Assembly (NCBI GenBank): GCA_016186715.1
Contig: JACPLA010000044.1
Location: 1-33,476, forward strand
Origin: Ignavibacteriales bacterium
Lineage (GTDB): Bacteria > Bacteroidota > Ignavibacteria > UBA10030
DNA length: 33,476 nucleotides
Reading direction: 5' to 3'
Made by a program: the position numbers and the translations under genes. Position 1 is the first letter of the stretch, and each line of letters begins with the position of its first letter. Shown here in pieces: positions 17,027-24,295 of the stretch. The notes beneath the pieces were generated by a model, which saw only the letters and a list, made by a program, of their open reading frames with translations, did not search any database and had not been told where the DNA came from.

Positions 17027-18115
17027 TTACGACCGACGTACGAACGGAAGAGAAACCACCGTTGCCGGAATCTCTTTCCCACGGATGTCCACCGTCAGCA
17101 CCGTTCCCGGCATGGCGGAATCCGGCGAAACAAAGCCAAGACCCACCCCCTTCTGAAGGGTCGGCGAAAAAGTTCCGCTTGTGACTTGTCCGATGCTTTT
17201 TCCGTTTTTCTTGAGCTCATATCCGTGACGGGCAAGGTTTCTGTCCGGAAGGGTAAATCCGACCAGCTTTCTGGCTAATCCTTTGTTCGTGGCTGCGACC
17301 AGTGCAGGCCTCCCCACAAACTCGCCTTTGTCGATTTTGGTAATCCACCCCAGCCCCGCCTCCAGCGGATGGGTTGTCTGATCGATATCATTGCCGTAGA
17401 GACAGTATCCCATTTCCAAGCGGAGCGTATCCCGGGCCCCCAATCCGACCGGCGCGATGTCGAACTCCCTGCCTGCTTCAAAGATTGCATTCCACACCTC
17501 AGAGGCCTTTTTCGGATCGGCCTCAAAGTACAGTTCGAATCCGACTTCCCCGGTGTACCCTGTTCTGGAAATCATCATGTCGACGTTTGCAAGAGAATCA
17601 CGCACAAACCGGTAGTACTGGATCGCCGAAAGAACCCGTTTCGTGAGCTTCTGAAGCGTCGCCGGCGCTTTCGGACCCTGAACCGCCAGAAGGGCCGTCC
17701 GATCGCTGGAATCATTCACCGTAACGTCTCCCGTGATGTGCATGGACAACCATTCGAAGTCCTTCGCACGATTGGAGGCATTCACGACCAGCATATAGGA
17801 ATCGCCACAATGGTAGACCAGGAGATCGTCGACGATCCCGCCGTCGTCGTAACACATGGCTGAATACTGCGCTTTCCCTTCGGAGAGCTTCGAGACGTCA
17901 TTGACCGTCATCCTCTGAAGGAACGCCTGCGCATCCCTGCCGCGCACTTCGAACTCACCCATGTGTGAAACATCGAAGACACCCACAGACTCGCGGACCT
18001 TGAGGTGTTCCTGCACAATGCCGGACGGGTACTGGACCGGCATTTCATATCCGCCAAACTCAATCAGCCTTGCACCGAGCGAACGATGGATCTCGTAAAA
18101 AGGAGTCCGTTTCAT
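17027..18115 (-). CDS. gcvT: Glycine cleavage system aminomethyltransferase (T protein)
   Basis: The 362-residue product has the full GcvT pattern: [18 protein letters not shown] and [10 protein letters not shown] at the N-terminus, [13 protein letters not shown] in the middle, then [18 protein letters not shown], and a C-terminal barrel with [12 protein letters not shown]. It transfers the aminomethyl carbon of glycine from lipoylated GcvH to tetrahydrofolate and releases ammonia. Length is standard. The ATG at 18115 overlaps the transaldolase stop (ATGA). gcvH and gcvP are not in the window, so in this genome the T protein is apparently separated from its partners. Confidence 0.95.
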   Translation of the reverse strand: MKRTPFYEIHRSLGARLIEFGGYEMPVQYPSGIVQEHLKVRESVGVFDVSHMGEFEVRGRDAQAFLQRMTVNDVSKLSEGKAQYSAMCYDDGGIVDDLLVYHCGDSYMLVVNASNRAKDFEWLSMHITGDVTVNDSSDRTALLAVQGPKAPATLQKLTKRVLSAIQYYRFVRDSLANVDMMISRTGYTGEVGFELYFEADPKKASEVWNAIFEAGREFDIAPVGLGARDTLRLEMGYCLYGNDIDQTTHPLEAGLGWITKIDKGEFVGRPALVAATNKGLARKLVGFTLPDRNLARHGYELKKNGKSIGQVTSGTFSPTLQKGVGLGFVSPDSAMPGTVLTVDIRGKEIPATVVSLPFVRRS

Positions 18116-18765
18116 TTCTTCGATTGCTGACCTTTTTTCCAATCGGAAAGAAATTTCTCCAGTCCGATGTCGGTCAGCGGATGCCGGATCAGCTGGTCGA
18201 TCACTTTGAACGGCATCGTGCAAATATCGGCTCCGATCATGGCTGCTTCCACCACATGCATCGGATGGCGAACACTGGCAACCAGGACCTGCGTGTCGAA
18301 GTCGTAGTTTTTGTAGATCGTGACGATCTGTTGGATCAAATCCATGCCGCTGTGACTGATATCGTCAAGCCTGCCAATGAACGGGCTGATGATATATGCG
18401 CCGGCCTTTGCTGCCATGAGAGCCTGGTTTGGCGAAAAGCAGAGCGTCACGTTCGACCGAACGCCCTCCGCCTTCAAGGTCTTCACCGCCTTCAGACCTT
18501 CCTTGATCAGCGGGATCTTCACCACGATGTTCTTGTGAATGCTGGCCAGATCCTTTCCTTCCTTGATCATCTCATCCGCTGTGATGGAGACGACTTCGGC
18601 ACTGATGTCGCCGTTCACGATCTCGCAGATCTCCTTCAGTAACGCGCGAAACTCCTTCCCTTCTTTCGCAACAAGGCTCGGGTTCGTCGTCACTCCGTCC
18701 AGAATGCCCATACTGGCCGCTTCTCTGATCTCTGAAATGCTCGCCGTGTCGATAAAGAATTTCAT
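18112..18765 (-). CDS. Transaldolase of the TalC/FSA small family
   Basis: The 217-residue protein is a small-type transaldolase. It has [13 protein letters not shown] at the start, [13 protein letters not shown], the Schiff-base lysine in IVVKIPLI (Lys83), [12 protein letters not shown] and [11 protein letters not shown]. The enzyme moves a dihydroxyacetone unit in the non-oxidative pentose phosphate pathway. Some close relatives are fructose-6-phosphate aldolases, and sequence inspection alone does not separate the two. The ATG at 18765 has GAGGA 10 nt upstream. It is 15 nt downstream of rng and overlaps gcvT by 4 nt. Confidence 0.93.
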   Translation of the reverse strand: MKFFIDTASISEIREAASMGILDGVTTNPSLVAKEGKEFRALLKEICEIVNGDISAEVVSITADEMIKEGKDLASIHKNIVVKIPLIKEGLKAVKTLKAEGVRSNVTLCFSPNQALMAAKAGAYIISPFIGRLDDISHSGMDLIQQIVTIYKNYDFDTQVLVASVRHPMHVVEAAMIGADICTMPFKVIDQLIRHPLTDIGLEKFLSDWKKGQQSKK

Positions 18766-18780
18766 AACGCTGGTCCTCAG

Positions 18781-20406
18781 TTACGCTTTGTAGTCTTCCG
18801 TAATGTCTTTGCCACTTTTCACCGAGATGAACCGGAACTCATCGGCCTGAAGGGTTGCGTCGGGAACGATCTTGATCTTCACAAATAACTTAAACATGAT
18901 CCGCGTTAAGCGGGAAATGGTCCCGTGGGTCAGGTATTCGCCGATCGAGGGATGGACACGCAGTTGAAGACGAAATTCGCGGGATTCTGACTTGAATCGC
19001 CTGATCCAGCGCTCAATCGTGTTGATCGTCGTCGTCTTGGACTGCACCAGCCCGGTTCCCCCGCAGGTGGGACAGGCCTCGCTAAAACTGAGGTGGACAC
19101 TCTGACGGATTCTTTGGCGGGTCAGCTGCATCAGGCCGAATTCCGTCAAGGGAAGTGCCGTGACTTTCGCACGATCTTTTCTTAACTCCTTCTTCACCTC
19201 ATCATAGACCTTTTTCTTGTTTTTTTCATCCTCCAGATCGATAAAGTCGATAACGATGATGCCGCCGATATCCCGAAGACGAAGCTGGCGGCAGATCTCT
19301 CTTGCGGCCTCAAGGTCCGTTCGAAGCGAATTTTGCTCCTGCTCCTTCTTCGCCGCGTACCGTCCGCTGTTCACATCGATGACGGTCATGGCTTCCGTTT
19401 TTTCGATGTAGATGTACCCCCCGCTCTTCAGCCAGACTTTCCGGCTCAAAAGGGTCTGGATGTCTTTCTCCACCCCGTACTTGTCGAAGACCGGCTCTTT
19501 GCCGCGATAGAGCTCCAACCGATTGAGCATGTCTGGAGACGTCCACTGAACGTACGCTTTGATCTCCTTGAACATTTTTTTCTCATCCACCACCACTCGC
19601 TCGACGTCGTGGGAAAACAGATCGCGGATCACACTCGAGGTCGTATTCATGTCTTTGTAAATAAGCGCCGGGGCGTTTTCATTTTTTACAGCCTTCTCAA
19701 TGCTTCGCCACACTTTGACCAGCTCCTCGAGATCCTGCTTGATCAGCTCTTCGGTCTTTCCTTCGGCCACTGTCCGAATGATCGCTCCGAAACCGTCGGA
19801 AAGAAGGAAACGAACGAATTTGCGGAGGCGTCGTCGTTCTTTGAAGTTGGTCAGTTTTTTGGAAACCCCCACTTTTCCGTCGAACGGAAGCAGGACGAGG
19901 AACCGACCCGGCAGGGAGATTTCCGACGTGACCCGGACTCCTTTTTTCCCGACCGGTTCCTTGGTAATCTGAACGAGGATTTCCTGCCCTTTTTGGAGGT
20001 TGATGTCACGGCGGCGGTCTTCGTGGCGTCGCGCTCGCGGGGGCGTTGGAGGTGGCGCTACCGTCACGGCCTGAGCCGCTTCTCCGCCGTCTCCCCCGGC
20101 GAACCCGTGCACGGATCTTGGTTCAAGGGGATCATCCTCATCGTCATCTTCATCGAAAAGAGCGTTGTATTCCTGGAGTGAATCTCCGATGTCGGAGAAA
20201 TGAAGGAAGGCGTCCTGCTGCAGGCCGATGTCGATGAAGGCGGCCCGGATTCCTGGCATGACTTTCGCCACTTTGCCGAGATAAATGTCCCCTACCACGC
20301 GTTCCTTGCCCGGAACCTCGACAAAGAGTTCGGCGAGTCTGTTATCTTCCAGAATGGCGATCCGATGCTCGTTCGCCAGCGAATTAATAATAATTTCTTT
20401 TTTCAT
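18781..20406 (-). CDS. rng: Ribonuclease G/E family endoribonuclease
   Basis: The 541-residue protein has an N-terminal S1 RNA-binding domain, an RNase H-like and DNase I-like catalytic core, and a Zn-link. Metal-binding catalytic aspartates are in VIDVNSGRY (Asp344) and IVIDFIDLED (Asp387), and the Zn-link cysteines are in CPTCGGTG (445 and 448). The S1 domain is interrupted at about residues 77-135 by a low-complexity insert: an acidic run, glycines, prolines and then many arginines. The protein lacks the long RNase E scaffold tail, so it is Rng-like. It processes rRNA and turns over mRNA. The 318-nt region before its start is unusually long for this window and could carry autoregulatory signals, as in rne of E. 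coli (inference). Confidence 0.95.
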   Translation of the reverse strand: MKKEIIINSLANEHRIAILEDNRLAELFVEVPGKERVVGDIYLGKVAKVMPGIRAAFIDIGLQQDAFLHFSDIGDSLQEYNALFDEDDDEDDPLEPRSVHGFAGGDGGEAAQAVTVAPPPTPPRARRHEDRRRDINLQKGQEILVQITKEPVGKKGVRVTSEISLPGRFLVLLPFDGKVGVSKKLTNFKERRRLRKFVRFLLSDGFGAIIRTVAEGKTEELIKQDLEELVKVWRSIEKAVKNENAPALIYKDMNTTSSVIRDLFSHDVERVVVDEKKMFKEIKAYVQWTSPDMLNRLELYRGKEPVFDKYGVEKDIQTLLSRKVWLKSGGYIYIEKTEAMTVIDVNSGRYAAKKEQEQNSLRTDLEAAREICRQLRLRDIGGIIVIDFIDLEDEKNKKKVYDEVKKELRKDRAKVTALPLTEFGLMQLTRQRIRQSVHLSFSEACPTCGGTGLVQSKTTTINTIERWIRRFKSESREFRLQLRVHPSIGEYLTHGTISRLTRIMFKLFVKIKIVPDATLQADEFRFISVKSGKDITEDYKA

Positions 20407-20724
20407 TGGGGCACCAATTCCACCTCAGCCTGTGTCCGTAGAAACGACGACAATGGAACCCAGCTCGAAATGGAAGAAGGCCCTGCGCGGACGATGGAAC
20501 ACCGCCAGGCAACGACATTCGTTGATGTGAACTTCCAGAGCGACCCGGGATTTGCGCAGACACGCCGCTCCAGCGGTCGTGTTTCTCACACGCAAGACTT
20601 CCGGTGATACCTGTTGTGATTGTGAGAGAATGAATCATGGTTGAACCCGTTTTTTGCCTTCCCGGCAGGCCAACGGAGAGGCCTCACGTCCGTTGAAACC
20701 GATCATGAACGTCGGAAACAAAAA
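20407..20724 (-). other. Long 5' region of rng, no confident gene
   Basis: This 318-nt stretch lies between the SRP RNA and rng. It contains the possible short ORF at 20425-20595 and a 7-bp hairpin with arms at 20671-20677 and 20689-20695. No promoter is clear. Given that RNase E of E. coli controls its own mRNA through a long structured leader, a similar role here is possible but unproven. Confidence 0.4.
20425..20595 (-). CDS. Possible short leader ORF upstream of rng
   Basis: A 56-codon open frame begins at a TTG at 20595 (or a GTG at 20589) and ends 18 nt before the rng start. Its middle reads RKSRVALEVHINECRC, then LAVFHRPRRAFFHFELGSIVV. Codon choice looks acceptable, but there is no ATG, the ribosome site is weak and I do not recognise the product. 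Its stop codon touches a GAGGTGG that could serve rng. It may be coding, a regulatory leader peptide, or chance. Confidence 0.22.
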   Translation of the reverse strand: MRVRNTTAGAACLRKSRVALEVHINECRCLAVFHRPRRAFFHFELGSIVVVSTDTG

Positions 20725-20826
20725 GAGGTCAAGCTACCCTGCGTCACACAATAGCGATTGCCGACCGTTGCTTCCTTCCGGACCTGGCGGGGTTGAGCAC
20801 CGTCTTGTTGCACAGGACTTGACCTC
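20725..20826 (-). ncRNA. ffs: Signal recognition particle RNA, small bacterial type
   Basis: The minus-strand RNA has the universally conserved SRP domain IV motif CCAGGTCCGGAAGGAAGCA (within 20765-20787), including the GGAA tetraloop and the Ffh-binding internal loops. The 5' end GAGGTCAAG pairs with the 3' end CTTGACCTC to form a perfect 9-bp closing helix, giving an RNA of about 102 nt, close to E. coli 4.5S RNA (114 nt). A TTTTTG tract follows the closing helix, which may serve in transcription termination. There is no Alu domain, as expected for the small form. Confidence 0.95.
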
Positions 20827-20874
20827 AAAAAACGTCTGAGAAACAAATAAAAACCCCTAACACTCGTGAATATT

Positions 20875-20930
20875 AGTAATTGGTCATTGGATAAATGGTC
20901 AAATAATGAGCCCTTTAACCGGTTGGCCAT
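20875..20930. repeat. ATTGGTCATTGG-type word repeat
   Basis: The spacer upstream of the SRP RNA contains TAATTGGTCATTGGATAAA and then ATGGTCAAATAATG, short words reiterated with small changes. Similar ATTGGTGATTGGTC words occur at 30919-30935 upstream of the guaA end, suggesting a shared origin. No gene is visible. Confidence 0.4.
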
Positions 20931-20934
20931 TTAA

Positions 20935-21200
20935 CCCCACAAGCCGTGCTCGTGGGGCTGATCGGAATCTCCGCCAAAGGCGCCAGCCCGCTTCCATTAT
21001 GCATCAGGGGAAGCTGGCGGGGATGAGCCTTCGGCTCAGAACTCCTCTACGTTATCGTGGAGCTGATCGGGATCTCCGCCACCGGCGGATGAGCATTTGC
21101 CTCAGAACCGACCAACCTTGTGGAGCTGAGGAGGATCTCCGCCTCAAGAGCGATACGGGAAGGCGGATGAGCCTTTGGCTCAGAACTCCATCATGCCAAC
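20935..21200 (-). repeat. Three degenerate repeats carrying tRNA-Ala 3' ends
   Basis: Downstream of tRNA-Ala on the minus strand the last 18 nt of the tRNA plus one base (GATCCCGATCAGCTCCAC, 21218-21201) recur three times: at 21137-21120 (15 of 18 identical), 21074-21057 (18 of 18) and 20969-20952 (16 of 18). Each copy is preceded by GGCGGA, which pairs with an upstream TCCGCC. Before that lies a TGAGCC(G/A)AAGGCTCA hairpin, intact in the first and third units and degraded in the second, and GTTCTGAG. Unit lengths are about 81, 63 and 105 nt. The last copy is followed by GTGGGG, which pairs with CCCCAC at its 3' end (20935-20957). The layout resembles the tyrT tail repeats of E. coli. Confidence 0.85.
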
Positions 21201-21201
21201 G

Positions 21202-21274
21202 TGGAGCTGATCGGGATCGAACCGACGACCTCTTCGTTGCGAACGAAGCGCTCTCCCAGCTGAGCTACAGCCCC
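21202..21274 (-). tRNA. tRNA-Ala, anticodon CGC
   Basis: The 73-nt minus-strand gene folds into a full cloverleaf: acceptor GGGGCTG with CAGCTCC, D-stem GCTC/GAGC, anticodon stem CTTCG/CGAAG around TTCGCAA (anticodon CGC, reading GCG), a 5-nt variable loop and a T-arm GTCGG-TTCGATC-CCGAT. The G3:U70 wobble pair, the identity element for alanyl-tRNA synthetase, is present, and the discriminator is A. CCA is not encoded; CG follows instead, so the 3' end needs nucleotidyltransferase. The gene is divergent from mazG and is followed by the tRNA-tail repeats. Confidence 0.96.
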
Positions 21275-21379
21275 GTCTATACTCTTGAATTTCCAGCCCT
21301 TCATTTATCCATCCGGAAAAAGGTAACGATAAAGCCCTAAAAAAACAATCGAAATATTGGGTGTAACTCTTTACCCTCG

Positions 21380-21408
21380 TTGATTCTAGCACTTTTTTTC
21401 GATATGAT
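21380..21408 (+). promoter_or_regulatory. Sigma-70-type promoter of mazG
   Basis: TTGATT at 21380-21385 and TATGAT at 21403-21408 are separated by exactly 17 bp. Transcription would start near 21415, giving a leader of only about 15 nt that contains the AGGAGG ribosome site at 21421-21426. Confidence 0.7.
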
Positions 21409-21430
21409 GCCTTCCTTTGAAGGAGGAACT

Positions 21431-22210
21431 ATGGCGCGTTCACGTTCAACGAGTGGTCACTTTGAGGAATTTCTTGCCGTAGTTCGCCGGCTTCGAAAAG
21501 ATTGCCCATGGGATCGGGAGCAAACTCATGAGTCCATCCGTCACAGCCTGATAGAAGAAACCTATGAGGTTGTGGAGGCCATCGACCGTCGGAATCCGGA
21601 AGAACTTAAGTCAGAGCTTGGAGATCTCTTGCTTCACGTGGCACTCCACTCCGTGATCGCGGAAGAAAGTCGGGAATTCTCACTCGAGGACGTCTTGGCC
21701 GCGGAAACTTCAAAGCTCATCCGGCGCCATCCGCATGTTTTTGGCGATGTCAAAGTGACATCCGCCAAAGACGTCAAAGCGAACTGGGAAAAAATCAAAC
21801 TCAAAGAAGGTCGAAGTTCTGCGCTTGACGGCGTTCCCCGGGAACTCCCCGCGCTGCTGCGCGCGTTCAGAATCCAGGAAAAAGCTTCCAAGGTAGGGTT
21901 CGACTGGGCCGGGAAGGAAGATGTCTGGAAGAAAGTGACAGAAGAGCTCGGAGAATTCCGTTCCGCCGAGGAAGACGCAACCACGAGCGCGATCGAGGAA
22001 GAATTCGGGGATCTTCTTTTTTCCCTCGTCAATTATGCACGGTTTCTTTCGGTCAATCCGGAGTTGGCCCTTCGGAAGACGGCAGAGAAGTTTGAACGGA
22101 GATTTCGGAAAGTGGAAATCGAACTTCGGAAAAAAGGAAAAACCCCCGAAGAGGCTTCCATGGAAGAAATGGATTTACTCTGGAACGCGGAGAAAGCAGC
22201 TCGCCGTTAG
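21431..22210 (+). CDS. mazG: Nucleoside triphosphate pyrophosphohydrolase MazG
   Basis: The 259-residue protein has two MazG domains in tandem. The first contains CPWDREQTHESI, the metal-binding EExxE in IEETYEVVEA (Glu42, Glu43, Glu46) and ELGDLLL (Glu62, Asp65). The second has EELGEF and EEEFGDLLFSLVNYARF. It hydrolyses non-canonical or excess NTPs to NMP and pyrophosphate, a house-cleaning function also linked to ppGpp levels in E. coli. Start: ATG at 21431 with AGGAGG 4 nt upstream; an in-frame start at 21380 coincides with the promoter -35 box and is rejected. It is a single-gene unit with its own promoter and a likely terminator at 22350-22375. Confidence 0.96.
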   Translation: MARSRSTSGHFEEFLAVVRRLRKDCPWDREQTHESIRHSLIEETYEVVEAIDRRNPEELKSELGDLLLHVALHSVIAEESREFSLEDVLAAETSKLIRRHPHVFGDVKVTSAKDVKANWEKIKLKEGRSSALDGVPRELPALLRAFRIQEKASKVGFDWAGKEDVWKKVTEELGEFRSAEEDATTSAIEEEFGDLLFSLVNYARFLSVNPELALRKTAEKFERRFRKVEIELRKKGKTPEEASMEEMDLLWNAEKAARR

Positions 22211-22252
22211 GGTCTCGGATCAGAAATACCTTACCCCGTGGTCTTACGCAGG

Positions 22253-22328
22253 AACTGAACATCCATTATCAAATCACACATGACAAGCACGAAATCACAA
22301 ACAAATCCCAAAGACCAAATTCAAACAT
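22253..22328. repeat. AAATCNCAAA word repeats after mazG
   Basis: The spacer between mazG and phoH reads as reiterated words such as TCAAATCACAC, CGAAATCACAAAC, AAATCCCAAAG and CCAAATTCAAAC. It is low in G and shows no gene. It is the same kind of spacer sequence as at 226-315 and 9151-9208. Confidence 0.5.
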
Positions 22329-22349
22329 CCCTTCCTTGGAATTTCTTTG

Positions 22350-22375
22350 GCGTCTGAGTCTCGACGCTAGTTTTT
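22350..22375 (+). terminator. Likely mazG terminator inside the phoH 3' end
   Basis: GCGTC at 22350-22354 pairs with GACGC at 22363-22367 around an 8-nt loop, and TTTTT follows at 22371-22375 on the plus strand. The T-run lies within the last codons of the convergent phoH gene. The stem is short, so strength is uncertain. Confidence 0.45.
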
Positions 22376-23371
22376 CTCCTCCCTTTCTCCTTCTCCCCTC
22401 TTTCCGTTCGTGCGCTCCTGGTACCGGTCGTACGCATCGATGATGTCTTTGACGAGACGATGACGGACAACATCATTCCGGTCCATATACATGAACGCAA
22501 TCCCCTCAATGGCTTTGAGTACTTCCTGAATCTGGACGAGACCCGACGTTGTCCGCTGGGGGAGGTCGATCTGCGTCACATCACCGGTGATAATAGCCTT
22601 CGAATTCATCCCCAGCCGGGTCAGGAACATCTTCATTTGGATTGCCGTGGCATTCTGGGCCTCATCCAGAATGACAAAGGCGTTATGCAGCGTTCGTCCC
22701 CGCATGTACGCCAGCGGGACTATTTCAATAATTCTCTTTTCCATGTAGCTTTTGAGCTTGTCGACCGTGAGCATATCGTCCAGGGCATCATAGAGGGGCC
22801 GAAGATACGGATCCACTTTTTCCCGCAGGTCCCCGGGGAGGAAACCGAGGTTCTCTCCTGCTTCCACGGCCGGGCGGGCAAGGACGATCTTGGTAACATC
22901 ACGGTTTTTCAATGCCGCGACAGCCATGGCAACGGCCAGATAGGTCTTTCCGGTTCCGGCCGGCCCGATTGAAAAGACAATGTCGTGTTTTCGGATCAGA
23001 TTCACGTATTGCTTTTGACCCTGCGTACGCGGCTTAATAATTCCCATCTTCGTGTAAAGTATAGCCGCGTCCACATCCTCCGTGCCGACAGCGGGCGCCT
23101 CGGGTCCCGACCCGTTTACCGAAACAAGATCGATCACCGTGTCAACATCGTTGGGCGAGAGGTTGCCGTTCTTGCTCAGAATGTACATCAGTTCCTTGAA
23201 CACCTTTTCCAACTTTGAGACTTCCTGCTGGTTTCCCCTCAGAGTAATCTGATCACTCCGCACGGTGATCGCTGCGTCAAACCGATCTTCGATCAGCTGC
23301 AAATGAGCGTCATTGAATCCCAGCAACTGAACCGTATCAATGCCCGTGAGCTCAATCTTGCGTTCTGTCAA
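22367..23371 (-). CDS. PhoH family ATPase (PhoL-like)
   Basis: The 334-residue protein has an N-terminal KH-like region and a PhoH P-loop ATPase domain: GPAGTGKT (residues 136-143), LARPAVEAGENLGFLPGDL, FVILDEAQNAT (Walker B) and ITGDVTQIDLP. The family is linked to RNA metabolism and often neighbours ybeY, which is absent here. I choose the TTG at 23371 because the protein then begins as (M)TERKIELTG, like its relatives, and GAGGA lies 9 nt upstream. The longer GTG start at 23422 lies within the terminator hairpin of the preceding gene. Even so, the start is not certain. Confidence 0.9.
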   Translation of the reverse strand: MTERKIELTGIDTVQLLGFNDAHLQLIEDRFDAAITVRSDQITLRGNQQEVSKLEKVFKELMYILSKNGNLSPNDVDTVIDLVSVNGSGPEAPAVGTEDVDAAILYTKMGIIKPRTQGQKQYVNLIRKHDIVFSIGPAGTGKTYLAVAMAVAALKNRDVTKIVLARPAVEAGENLGFLPGDLREKVDPYLRPLYDALDDMLTVDKLKSYMEKRIIEIVPLAYMRGRTLHNAFVILDEAQNATAIQMKMFLTRLGMNSKAIITGDVTQIDLPQRTTSGLVQIQEVLKAIEGIAFMYMDRNDVVRHRLVKDIIDAYDRYQERTNGKRGEGEREEKN

Positions 23372-23402
23372 CCCGTTGCGTCCTCTATGTATGGTGGTAC
23401 AG

Positions 23403-23447
23403 AAAAAACGAAACGCCCTCACATGCGCAGAAACTGCTGCGAGGGCG
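23403..23447 (-). terminator. Intrinsic terminator after the LysM gene
   Basis: On the minus strand CGCCCTC and GAGGGCG (23441-23447 and 23414-23420) pair, with an inner GCAG/CTGC pairing, and TTTCGTTTTTTC follows. It lies 55 nt past the stop of the LysM gene and just before phoH. It marks the end of the lipoprotein-LysM transcript and argues against a phoH start at 23422. Confidence 0.75.
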
Positions 23448-23502
23448 CTCCCTATTCGACAACGTTGTGTTCAAGCGACGAGACGTTGGCGGAGTCTCTC
23501 CT

Positions 23503-24264
23503 TTACGGCTTTGAGGCCATCCTCTGTTTGTTCCTCCAGTAGGATCGCTCAGCGTCTTTTTCTTCCTTCGTGAGCGGGGCTTTGGCGGGAATCTTCAGCT
23601 TCCATCCCGGCTCGATGATATCTGCGTTCTTGATCAGGTCGCGATTACCCTGATAGATCTTCGGCCAGAGGAACGCATTGTCATAAATTCTCTTCTTTTT
23701 TGCGATATTCCACAAACAGTCGCGGTCCTTCGCCCACGTTCCGACCGTGTAGGTCACCATGCCCATGCCCGACTCGGAATATTGCTTCAACGTATTTTTC
23801 AGAGCGTCAAGACGATTCTGAAAGTCTGCCAGGCGGTCGTTATGCCGCGGCACAGCTGCGAGACGATTTTTCTTCGCCGCGTCGATCCACTTCTGGACCT
23901 CATCCAGCTCGCCCCGGCGGTTCCACAGATCCTGGTTGGAAAGTCGTGAAAGCTCGTTGAGTTTATCGTCGATTTTCTGGAGATCTGCTTCGTACACCGA
24001 GACCTGATCGGCGCTTGCACCCGTCATAGCCAAGAGTTCCTCTTCGCACTTCTTCAGGGCCTCCGCCTTCTCCGCATCCTGCTTCTTCAAGTTTTCAACT
24101 TCGGCCCGAAGCGCATTCATCTTCCCGCCGAGGTCGTTCCGCTTCGCGGTCAATTCATTGATCTGTTGCTGCCAGGCTTCCTTGGTCAGTTCCTGGGCAA
24201 AAACTCCGATGCCAAGCGCCATCACCAGGAGCATCACAAAGCCGCTTCGTGCTAGTACGTTCAT
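23503..24264 (-). CDS. Exported coiled-coil protein with C-terminal LysM-like domain
   Basis: The 253-residue protein has a signal peptide (MNVLARSGFVMLLVMALGIG, cleaved near FAQ). A long coiled coil follows (about 30-155), with heptads such as LGGKMNALRAEVENLKKQ. The C-terminal region matches LysM: YTVGTWAKDRDCLWNIAKKK, then WPKIYQGNRDLIKNADIIEPGWKL. It would bind peptidoglycan in the periplasm while the coiled coil spans or oligomerises. It lies 31 nt downstream of the Lpp-like lipoprotein gene, with AAAGGAG before its ATG, so the two form an operon and may act together. It is followed by an intrinsic terminator. Confidence 0.88.
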   Translation of the reverse strand: MNVLARSGFVMLLVMALGIGVFAQELTKEAWQQQINELTAKRNDLGGKMNALRAEVENLKKQDAEKAEALKKCEEELLAMTGASADQVSVYEADLQKIDDKLNELSRLSNQDLWNRRGELDEVQKWIDAAKKNRLAAVPRHNDRLADFQNRLDALKNTLKQYSESGMGMVTYTVGTWAKDRDCLWNIAKKKRIYDNAFLWPKIYQGNRDLIKNADIIEPGWKLKIPAKAPLTKEEKDAERSYWRNKQRMASKP

Positions 24265-24295
24265 GTGTCTGTTCTCCTTTAAGACAATCTGCTGG

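Noticed and set aside
17008-18200. Glycine riboswitch near gcvT
   Set aside because: gcvT is internal to an operon with a 4-nt overlap upstream, leaving no room for an aptamer, and no such fold was seen.
20703-20930. Minus-strand open frame of 75 codons
   Set aside because: It overlaps the SRP RNA, whose conserved core and closing helix explain the sequence.
20935-21218. CRISPR array or phage attachment-site pair
   Set aside because: Unit spacing is irregular (63-105 nt), copies are degenerate, there are no cas genes, and no integrase or foreign cargo lies between the copies. A tRNA-tail array fits better, although past integration events cannot be excluded.
20906-21340. Plus-strand open frame of 144 codons with internal repeats (LRHRR, LRTP)
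   Set aside because: It translates the antisense of the tRNA-Ala gene and its tail repeats; the repetition comes from RNA units, not protein repeats.
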